Assembly (NCBI GenBank): GCA_002506595.1
Contig: DAXV01000069.1
Coordinates: 1-6,150, forward strand
From: Acidilobaceae archaeon UBA158
GTDB taxonomy: Archaea > Thermoproteota > Thermoprotei_A > Sulfolobales > Acidilobaceae
Reading direction: 5' to 3'
DNA: 6,150 nucleotides
Shown here: positions 1 to 5,895 of the stretch, one piece after another
How positions within the stretch are numbered: the stretch's first letter is position 1
Layout: every line of letters starts with the position of its first letter
Position numbers and translations under genes: made by a program
The notes under the pieces: generated by a model
Told to the model about the DNA's origin: nothing
What the model saw: only the letters and a program-made list of their open reading frames with translations
Database searches by the model: none

Positions 1-1703
1 ACAACTGATTCACCTGGAGTATATGAAGCTATGTAATAAGGTCCTGTAAATCCTGCATTAGGTGATGGCCATTGAACATTTGTATTATAAAAGCCTGCGA
101 AGCATGTTTGCTGATACTTATATATTGCTTCAGCCAATTGTGTATAGTTATGATTATATAATCCAGTTAGATTTAATCCATCTCCAACTTGCTCAAGCCA
201 TTTTGCGTCCATTACATAGCCAGTTCCTGTTAATGCCCCAGACAATATATTAAAGAAGAACTCAGGCTTAAGCGGTTGAACTAGATGATATGTAATTGTA
301 TTTGTTACATTATCATAAGTAATTGAATTAATAAGCTCTTCAGCGCCTAATGAATCGTTAGGTGATGTTACAATAAAAGTAAATAAAGTATAGTTTGGTA
401 TTACAAATTGGGCCAAGTTAGTTCCTGGATCTCCTGGCATTCCTCCAGCACATACTAAAGATCTTATTGCACTATACCATACATCATATGCTGTTATAGG
501 ATCTCCATTCGATGCCTTTAAACCAGGTCTTATCTTAAATATATAAATTGTATAATTTGGTGATATTGATCCATATAAATATCTAGCAGTTATATTAGAC
601 CAATTACCTACTGTTGGTATATATTCTGCAAGCATTGGTATAAATTGTGTATGACTTGATTGGTAAGGCATAATTAAAGATCCATAAATGTTTTGTATTA
701 TTTCTCCACTAACTGTATCAGGGTATACGCTTGGGTCAAATGTAAATGGACCTCCAGGCACTACTTCAGCATCTATTATTACCCCTTGATTTGGCACAGT
801 TGCTTGGTTTGAATATAGGCTAAATGGTTCATTGCTTGATGATACAGCTATTGTTTTGTATACAGTAAAATTATAAGTTTTCCCACTCGTTATGTTTTCC
901 GTTTCTATTGTTAAGCTAATAGGATATAATCCAGGGGAATTGTAAGTTATATTGATGGGATTGATTTTTGGCTCCAAATACGTAATGTTTCCAGAACTGG
1001 TTAGATATGTTTCCAATGCATATCCTGTTCCATTTATAGACGGTATCGTTAATATTGTACCGTTTCCTAAGTTCCATATATATTCCTTTATTGTCATATT
1101 TATCCCGCTTGGAGGCTGTAAATAACCTGCATATAATGAAAATTTCTCTCCAACGTTTACAATTTGTCCCAAATTAGAAGTTAAAACTGGTACAGAAATT
1201 AATGATGCATATGTAAAGTTTGATATGCTTGGCATAACAGTTATTTCAATTAAATTATTAGATGAACTTCCTAATAGTTGTCCATTGTTATATAAATTAT
1301 AATAAATCAAATATTGACCTGGGTAGGTATAAGTTATATTAATGTACTGGGAAGTGACTTTATATTCATTACCTGCTCCATCAAACAATTCTGCTTGATA
1401 TCCATTTTGTAAAGAACTTATTGTAATCAATAACGGAGAATTTGATAAAGATGTATAGCTTTCAGGCATAGGGGGAGATAACGAATATGATGTGCCTGTT
1501 GTTATTATGTTTGTATTAGTAGAAGTGCTTATTGTAGAAATTATTGAGGATGTTGATGAACTGGTTGTAGAATTTGTGAAAGAAGGTTTTTCTAAAAGTA
1601 TAATAATCGCAATACCAATTACAACTATAACAATAACGAGACCGACCAATATCCCTTTGGATAGGGATCCGAAATTCTTATTAAACCACGCAATACAAAC
1701 CAC
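1..1703 (-). CDS. ABC transporter solute-binding protein, family 5 (oligopeptide type), N-terminally anchored with PKD-like domain; 3' end outside window
   Basis: Partial gene; 567 codons are visible and the reading frame continues past the left edge. The likely role is extracellular capture of peptides or other solutes for an ABC importer. By residue: a short basic segment (K9, K16); a hydrophobic helix at 18-37; a Ser/Thr/Asn-rich linker at about 41-72; a beta-rich Ig-like stretch at 90-156; a PKD-like domain at about 170-288 (W-N-L-G-N-G-T at 210-216, S-P-G-L-Y-P at 256-261); then the family 5 binding domain from about 307 (D323-P324, N-I-Y-G-S-L at 338-343, I-R-P-G-L-K at 391-396, N-G-D-P-I-T-A at 399-405, D407-V408). 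About 18 N-X-S/T sequons fit a glycosylated surface protein. The GTG start at 1703 is the first usual start codon after an in-frame stop; no in-frame ATG occurs before codon 79. The ligand is unknown. The gene has its own promoter, apart from the acyl-CoA genes upstream. Confidence 0.88.
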   Translation of the reverse strand, partial: MVCIAWFNKNFGSLSKGILVGLVIVIVVIGIAIIILLEKPSFTNSTTSSSTSSIISTISTSTNTNIITTGTSYSLSPPMPESYTSLSNSPLLITISSLQNGYQAELFDGAGNEYKVTSQYINITYTYPGQYLIYYNLYNNGQLLGSSSNNLIEITVMPSISNFTYASLISVPVLTSNLGQIVNVGEKFSLYAGYLQPPSGINMTIKEYIWNLGNGTILTIPSINGTGYALETYLTSSGNITYLEPKINPINITYNSPGLYPISLTIETENITSGKTYNFTVYKTIAVSSSNEPFSLYSNQATVPNQGVIIDAEVVPGGPFTFDPSVYPDTVSGEIIQNIYGSLIMPYQSSHTQFIPMLAEYIPTVGNWSNITARYLYGSISPNYTIYIFKIRPGLKASNGDPITAYDVWYSAIRSLVCAGGMPGDPGTNLAQFVIPNYTLFTFIVTSPNDSLGAEELINSITYDNVTNTITYHLVQPLKPEFFFNILSGALTGTGYVMDAKWLEQVGDGLNLTGLYNHNYTQLAEAIYKYQQTCFAGFYNTNVQWPSPNAGFTGPYYIASYTPGESV

Positions 1704-1735
1704 CCTTAAAGTCTGCTTTACTAGAAAAAGATTAG

Positions 1736-1750
1736 GTATTTAAGCTTTTC
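1736..1750 (-). promoter_or_regulatory. Probable archaeal promoter (BRE + TATA) of the solute-binding protein gene
   Basis: On the minus strand a purine-rich GAAAAG element is followed directly by CTTAAATAC, which resembles an archaeal BRE plus TATA box. The box centre is about 37 bases before the GTG start at 1703, so transcription would begin near 1714 and leave a leader of about 10 bases. It lies after the T-tract that follows the dehydrogenase gene, so the binding protein is probably its own transcription unit. This is pattern matching in AT-rich DNA. Confidence 0.45.
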
Positions 1751-1773
1751 TGAAACTATTAAATATTAAATTT

Positions 1774-1790
1774 AAAAATTTTTTATATTT
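1774..1790 (-). terminator. Possible weak T-tract terminator after the acyl-CoA dehydrogenase gene
   Basis: About 20 bases past the dehydrogenase stop codon the minus strand carries an A-run followed by five T and further T-rich sequence. Archaeal transcription can stop at such T-tracts without a hairpin. The adjacent A6/T5 runs could also pair as a short AT-only stem. The tract is short and the whole spacer is AT-rich, so support is weak. Confidence 0.25.
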
Positions 1791-1810
1791 CTTTTGTGAT
1801 TAATCAATTT

Positions 1811-3439
1811 TCATATACTTCCATGTATTGAAATTATATCATTATACTTATCAATTAAATCCAATTCTTTTCTTTCCACGTATCGTTTATAGTATTGTTT
1901 TGAAATAATATCATAAGTTTCATCCCCAGTATGATATGCTAAATTATTAAGCAAAATAGATGATAAAATGTGTCCTTGTTGTCTTAAGAATTCTTTTGAG
2001 TTGAATTCAGCCTCTGTAGGAGATAATGATGAAAACCACTTCATTATTTCGTTTGCTTTATCATACAATTTTTTAGAGAATTCTTTGTCATAAGTTTCGT
2101 TTATGATGCTCTTTAAATCTTCTAAATAAACTTCATGAGCTTTCTTCTTTACCATGCTTTCAAGCATATCTAATGCCTGTATATTACTTGTACCTTCCCA
2201 AATTGGAGTTATCAAAGCTTCCCTATGCCATCTCTCTATGGGATATTCAGTTAAGAAACCGATACCTCCAAAAGCCTCCATGGCTAATTGAGTTACATTA
2301 GCTGCTAATTCAGCAGTTACATTCTTTGCAATATGAGTTAAAAATCTAGCATAATGGTATTCCTTCGTATAAGGAGGCCTTGAATTTATTGATTTTTGGA
2401 ATTCATTTATTGCTTTATAAGTTAAAGCTAAACCCCCTTCTATAGATATTTCCATATCAATTAAATCCCTTATCATTAATGGGTGTTCGATTATTTTCTT
2501 TCCAAAAGCGCTTCTATCTTTTGCAAATCCATATGCCTCTAAATAAGCCTTTCTAGCAGTTCCCATTGCACCAATTGCATTTGATAACCTAGATACTGTT
2601 AAATCTTCCATTATGTAATAGATTCCTTCATTTTCCTTTCCAATTAATTCTGCCTCTGAATTTATTAATTCAACTTCTCCTGTTGGAACAGAATTTGTCC
2701 CACTCTTGTATTTTAATCTCCTAATATAATAATTTAATTCTCCCTTTGTGTTATACCTAGGCAATAGATATAATGCTAAACCTTTGGCCCCTTCTTTTCC
2801 ATTCTCAGGCCTTGCTGAAACTAAAGAAATATCTGCAATACCTGCTCCGCTTGAGAAATATTTGTAGCCATTTAATAGGTATTTGCTTCCAACTTTTTTC
2901 GCTATTGTAGTATTTGCACCTAAATCACTTCCTCCTTGAGTTTCTGTAAACCATGTAGCACCTAATTCCAATTCTTTATCTAAACCAACTAATTTTCTAT
3001 ACCTATTCCTTAATTCGCCTTCTGCATATTTATTTAGTGCATAAGCAGTTTGCACAGTTATTGTTAATATACAAGATAAACCTGGATCTCCAATTAAATA
3101 AATGCCTGCATAATGGTCATGCCATGTCCCATTATCAAACGGGTATTTGTTTACTCCATATTTCATAATCAATTCATTCACAATAAACTTTTCATAAGGA
3201 TCAATCCAGGTATAATCAATTCTCTGCCCATTAGTACTCCAATAAATTAGCCTAGGCAGGCTTTCTAAATCAACCCTATATGTGGACTCATAAACCTCTT
3301 TACCAACAAATTTTCCCAATTCCGTAAAATCATTTTTTGATTTTGTATATATTTTTAACAAATCTTTTAATGGCTTATCCAATGTATAGTGATTTAAACC
3401 ATATGCATAGGAAATATCTTCTAAACCTTTTAATGGCAT
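1811..3439 (-). CDS. AidB-type acyl-CoA dehydrogenase (FAD-dependent)
   Basis: A complete protein of 542 residues, close to the length of E. coli AidB and much longer than ordinary acyl-CoA dehydrogenases (about 380-400). The family oxidises acyl-CoA to trans-2-enoyl-CoA with FAD, passing electrons to electron-transfer flavoprotein; it is cytosolic. AidB hallmarks are visible in order: G-Q-R-I-D at 71-75; the FAD/substrate signature T-E-T-Q-G-G-S-D at 165-172 followed by N-T-T at 176-178; N-G-Y-K-Y-F-S-S at 190-197; V-P-T-G-E-V-E-L at 251-258; R-S-A-F-G at 309-313; G-G-I-G-F at 391-395; and W-E-G-T-S-N at 414-419. E415 aligns with the acyl-CoA dehydrogenase catalytic base. Residues 440-542 match the extra AidB C-terminal helical region. 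The ATG is preceded by a GGGTGA site. The gene starts 45 bases after the acyl-CoA synthetase with no T-tract between, so co-transcription is likely. A metabolic role fits this context better than alkylation response; the substrate is unknown. Confidence 0.93.
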   Translation of the reverse strand: MPLKGLEDISYAYGLNHYTLDKPLKDLLKIYTKSKNDFTELGKFVGKEVYESTYRVDLESLPRLIYWSTNGQRIDYTWIDPYEKFIVNELIMKYGVNKYPFDNGTWHDHYAGIYLIGDPGLSCILTITVQTAYALNKYAEGELRNRYRKLVGLDKELELGATWFTETQGGSDLGANTTIAKKVGSKYLLNGYKYFSSGAGIADISLVSARPENGKEGAKGLALYLLPRYNTKGELNYYIRRLKYKSGTNSVPTGEVELINSEAELIGKENEGIYYIMEDLTVSRLSNAIGAMGTARKAYLEAYGFAKDRSAFGKKIIEHPLMIRDLIDMEISIEGGLALTYKAINEFQKSINSRPPYTKEYHYARFLTHIAKNVTAELAANVTQLAMEAFGGIGFLTEYPIERWHREALITPIWEGTSNIQALDMLESMVKKKAHEVYLEDLKSIINETYDKEFSKKLYDKANEIMKWFSSLSPTEAEFNSKEFLRQQGHILSSILLNNLAYHTGDETYDIISKQYYKRYVERKELDLIDKYNDIISIHGSI

Positions 3440-3443
3440 ATTT

Positions 3444-3449
3444 TCACCC
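3444..3449 (-). promoter_or_regulatory. Shine-Dalgarno site of the acyl-CoA dehydrogenase
   Basis: GGGTGA on the minus strand, four bases before the ATG at 3439. It matches the archaeal GGTGA consensus and fixes this start. A strong internal ribosome site supports translation from a polycistronic message; an AT-rich TATA-like stretch just upstream (about 3456-3469) could instead give a separate short transcript. Confidence 0.6.
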
Positions 3450-3484
3450 TATTTCTATATTATATTTTAACTTAATTATCTTTT

Positions 3485-4999
3485 TTAATGAAATGATTTA
3501 TTATCTTTGCTTATTAGTTCCCTTAAATTTTTCTTATCTATTTTCCCTGTACCTGTTAAAGGAATATCATTTACTATGATTATATCATCTGGCAACCAGA
3601 ACTTGCTTAACTTACCTTCATTGACATATTTTGCTAAATGCTCATAAATTAATTCCTTTGCATTTTGAGTTTCACTTGATAATTTAACAACTGCTATTGG
3701 CCTTTCTCCCCACTTCTCATCTTTTTTAGCAATAACAGCTACCAATGAAACGAAGGGTAACTCAGAAATAGATGCTTCCAAAATGCTAGATGGAATCCAT
3801 TCACCCCCGCTCTTTATTATATCCTTTACCCTATCTAAAACGATTAGACCACCATCTTCAGCTATATAACCTATATCACCAGTTTTAAACCAGCCATCAG
3901 AAGTAAATGATTCCATAGTCTTTTCTTTATCATTATAATATTCATTTGGCATCCAAGGTGCTCTGAACCATATTTCTCCAGGCTCATTTTGTGATTTGGA
4001 ATTAATATAAAATTCAGCCATTGGTACAGGATGAGTTACCTTATGATAATCTAATAATCCATTCTTTACATGCTTTGTTTCTATTGTTATAGATGCAGCT
4101 AACATATCAGTACCTCCATAGATTGCAGAAAAATGCATATCAAGTCCTTTCATTCTCTTTACTAAACCATCAGGTATTGGGCTTCCTCCTATTAACACCT
4201 TTAAATCCTTTCTTTTTAATCCTGCATCTAAAAGCATTTGCATCATTGTTGGCACAACGCTTATCCAAGTAACGTTTTCCTTTTCTATTATTTCTACAGT
4301 AATTTTAGGATCAAATTTTCCTCCGTATATTAATTTTGATCCAATCATGGGGGCAATTATTAAAGAACCCCATGATAATATATGATAAATTGGTATTTGG
4401 GGAAACATAACATCGCTTTGGCTTAATTTAGCTGGTGCATTATGATATGTTAACTGATTCAATATAGATAATGCTCCGCTTATTATCTTTTCTTGATTAT
4501 ACATAACTGCTTTTGGCAAACCTGTTGTACCGCTTGTAAATAAAATTATTGCGTTATCATTTTTATTGCTTTCAGGTTTTCCTTCTCCTAGGTTAAACTT
4601 TAGTTCATCAAACGATATAGTTTCTAAATTTGTTTTTGATTTTATTAAATTTGCATAATCTTTAAATATATTTTCATATATAAAATACTTAGAATTTGAT
4701 TTATTTAATGTATATAATAATTGCTCTGGAGGGAGCCTAATGTTTATTGGATAAGCAATTCCTCCAATAGAAGTTATTGCATAAATTAATTCAAAGTATT
4801 TTATGTTATTTAAACCAATAATGGAAACAACATCTCCTTTTTTTACTCCTATTGATTTTAAATATGTTATTAAATTCAACGTTTCCTTATATACTTCCTT
4901 ATATGTTTTCCTTTCATTAATATCAACAATTTCTTGTTCTGGAAATAATTGAGAAGCCCTTCTTAATATATAATCAAAGGTGAACAATAATACCACCAT
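3485..4999 (-). CDS. Acyl-CoA synthetase (AMP-forming, ANL superfamily; fatty-acid or related carboxylate CoA ligase)
   Basis: A complete adenylate-forming enzyme, 504 residues from this ATG. It activates a carboxylic acid with ATP to an acyl-AMP and then to acyl-CoA, in the cytosol. Core motifs in order: A3 phosphate loop F-T-S-G-T-T-G-L-P-K at 154-163; Y-H-I-L-S-W at 205-210; A5 Y-G-G-T-D at 294-298 (usual form Y-G-x-T-E, so Asp replaces Glu); A7 T-G-D at 373-375; A8 hinge R390-x-K-D-I-I-K-S-G-G-E-W; A10 P-L-T-G-T-G-K at 480-486, with K486 the expected catalytic lysine. The S-G-G-E-W-I form of A8 is common in medium- and long-chain fatty acyl-CoA ligases, but specificity cannot be read here. 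The product would feed the acyl-CoA dehydrogenase 45 bases downstream. The start is uncertain: a TTG four codons in (4987-4985) has GGTGGT four bases before it, whereas the ATG at 4999 would suit a leaderless transcript. Confidence 0.93.
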   Translation of the reverse strand: MVVLLFTFDYILRRASQLFPEQEIVDINERKTYKEVYKETLNLITYLKSIGVKKGDVVSIIGLNNIKYFELIYAITSIGGIAYPINIRLPPEQLLYTLNKSNSKYFIYENIFKDYANLIKSKTNLETISFDELKFNLGEGKPESNKNDNAIILFTSGTTGLPKAVMYNQEKIISGALSILNQLTYHNAPAKLSQSDVMFPQIPIYHILSWGSLIIAPMIGSKLIYGGKFDPKITVEIIEKENVTWISVVPTMMQMLLDAGLKRKDLKVLIGGSPIPDGLVKRMKGLDMHFSAIYGGTDMLAASITIETKHVKNGLLDYHKVTHPVPMAEFYINSKSQNEPGEIWFRAPWMPNEYYNDKEKTMESFTSDGWFKTGDIGYIAEDGGLIVLDRVKDIIKSGGEWIPSSILEASISELPFVSLVAVIAKKDEKWGERPIAVVKLSSETQNAKELIYEHLAKYVNEGKLSKFWLPDDIIIVNDIPLTGTGKIDKKNLRELISKDNKSFH

Positions 5000-5019
5000 A
5001 TAATATAATCGTATTCAAA

Positions 5020-5034
5020 TTTATATACTTTACC
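5020..5034 (-). promoter_or_regulatory. Archaeal promoter (BRE + TATA box) of the acyl-CoA synthetase
   Basis: The minus strand reads GGTAAAG followed by TATATAAA (TATA box at 5027-5020), a good BRE/TATA pair. The box centre is about 24 bases before the ATG at 4999, so transcription should begin at or within a few bases of that ATG. This promoter would drive the synthetase and dehydrogenase genes together, independently of the crotonase gene. Confidence 0.55.
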
Positions 5035-5061
5035 TAATATTAAATATATATAATTAAAAAT

Positions 5062-5079
5062 AAAATATTTAAAATATTT
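5062..5079 (+). repeat. Tandem pair of the 9-mer AAAATATTT
   Basis: AAAATATTT occurs twice back to back between the crotonase stop codon and the synthetase promoter. Each copy contains the 8-base perfect palindrome AAATATTT. The pair begins about 35 bases upstream of the TATA box, where an archaeal regulator could bind. In a spacer this AT-rich it may be chance. No strand is implied. Confidence 0.4.
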
Positions 5080-5097
5080 AGATAATAAGCTAAACAG

Positions 5098-5847
5098 CTA
5101 TTTTTTAGAAAATTTTTCAACGCTTTCCTTTACTTCTTTTCTAGGTATTATAGCTGACATTATGGATAAGGCTAAATCTACCATATAGCTTTGCTTATTT
5201 CTAGCTAACAATTGCTTAATTTCAATTAGTGCTCTTCTATCGTTTGATGATAATTTATTAGCAATTTCTTCCACTTTTTGTTTTAATGAATTTATATCAT
5301 CTACAACGCCGTTTATTAAACCAAATTTATATGCATCTTCAGCTGTAATCATTTCACCTGTTAAAGCCAAATAAGAAACTAATTTAGAACTAGATAAAAA
5401 TTGTCCCATTGTGGATGAATACGGTGGAATCATACCCCATTTTACAGCTGGTAATCCTAATTTTGCATTTTTAACTGCATATGCTAAATCTGAAACTTCT
5501 ATTAATTCAAATCCAGCGCCTAATGCATAACCATTTACTGCAGCAATTACAGGTAATTTACAATTCAATACACTTTTTATTACATTTCCTAAGCCATCAT
5601 ACATTAATTTCCACGATTTATTAATATCATCAGTTGAATCCAAAACCTCATTTAAATCAGTTCCTCCAGAAAAGAATTTTTCTCCTTCACCTGTTATTGC
5701 TATTGCATAAATATCATCTCTATTGCCTTGTTCAGAAATAGCGTTGCTTAAATCATTTAAGGTTTCATAATTTAGAGCGTTCCCTTTATCTTTCCTATCA
5801 ATTACAATCCAAGAAAAGTTTTTTTCATTAATTATTTTTACAGCCAT
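5098..5847 (-). CDS. Crotonase-fold enoyl-CoA hydratase/isomerase family protein with one catalytic Glu replaced
   Basis: A complete protein of 249 residues, the usual length for the family. Classical members add water to trans-2-enoyl-CoA; relatives isomerise, hydrolyse or decarboxylate CoA esters. Visible motifs: I-T-G-E-G-E-K-F-F-S-G-G-T-D-L at 51-65 (first oxyanion-hole strand); L-P-V-I-A-A-V-N-G-Y-A-L-G-A-G-F-E-L at 98-115 (second oxyanion hole, with E114 matching Glu144 of rat mitochondrial hydratase); L-G-L-P-A-V-K-W-G at 130-138; and the region around 160-180 that follows the active site. A134 sits where classical hydratases have the second Glu (rat Glu164, motif G-x-P-E). The reaction is therefore uncertain: isomerase, thioesterase or another crotonase activity is possible. 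The ATG at 5847 has GGTG five bases upstream. It is the first gene of the acyl-CoA cluster, but a 98-base spacer with a promoter separates it from the synthetase, so co-transcription is uncertain. Confidence 0.9.
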   Translation of the reverse strand: MAVKIINEKNFSWIVIDRKDKGNALNYETLNDLSNAISEQGNRDDIYAIAITGEGEKFFSGGTDLNEVLDSTDDINKSWKLMYDGLGNVIKSVLNCKLPVIAAVNGYALGAGFELIEVSDLAYAVKNAKLGLPAVKWGMIPPYSSTMGQFLSSSKLVSYLALTGEMITAEDAYKFGLINGVVDDINSLKQKVEEIANKLSSNDRRALIEIKQLLARNKQSYMVDLALSIMSAIIPRKEVKESVEKFSKK

Positions 5848-5852
5848 GCTAA

Positions 5853-5856
5853 CACC
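5853..5856 (-). promoter_or_regulatory. Shine-Dalgarno site of the crotonase gene
   Basis: GGTG within ATGGTGTTAGC, five bases before the ATG at 5847. Its spacing matches the dehydrogenase site and it supports this ATG as the start. Confidence 0.55.
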
Positions 5857-5863
5857 ATATTTT

Positions 5864-5886
5864 AAAAAAGCTAGGGAATAAAAAAA
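5864..5886 (-). terminator. Probable T-tract terminator after the peroxiredoxin gene
   Basis: Starting ten bases past the peroxiredoxin stop codon, the minus strand has a run of seven T (5886-5880), then a run of six T (5869-5864). Paired T-runs without an obvious stem are typical of archaeal transcription ends. This suggests the peroxiredoxin is transcribed separately from the crotonase gene. Confidence 0.45.
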
Positions 5887-5895
5887 GATTTATCG

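Noticed and set aside
62..253. Plus-strand open frame of 63 residues
   Set aside because: It lies wholly inside the solute-binding protein on the other strand, has no family resemblance and no ribosome site.
1492..1743. Plus-strand open frame of 83 residues with Val/Ile-rich start
   Set aside because: It is the reverse-strand shadow of the signal region and Ser/Thr linker of the binding protein; its hydrophobic look comes from that composition.
1704..1810. Small RNA or riboswitch in the spacer after the dehydrogenase gene
   Set aside because: No GC-bearing stem or conserved-looking core is visible; archaeal structured RNAs in thermophiles normally stand out as GC-rich islands.
3440..3484. 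Separate promoter for the acyl-CoA dehydrogenase
   Set aside because: The 45-base spacer is AT-rich with TATA-like text, but there is no BRE-like flank or terminator before it and a strong ribosome site is present, so read-through from the synthetase promoter is simpler.
3337..3579. Plus-strand open frame of 80 residues that looks like a membrane protein
   Set aside because: It overlaps the start of the dehydrogenase and the end of the synthetase antisense; the apparent hydrophobicity comes from AT-rich codons read backwards.
5857..5871. TATA-like TTTTAAAATAT just before the crotonase gene
   Set aside because: Its centre is only about 15 bases before the ATG, which would place the transcript start inside the gene; it is more likely part of the T-tract spacer. 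A box nearer 5887-5903 is possible but not convincing.
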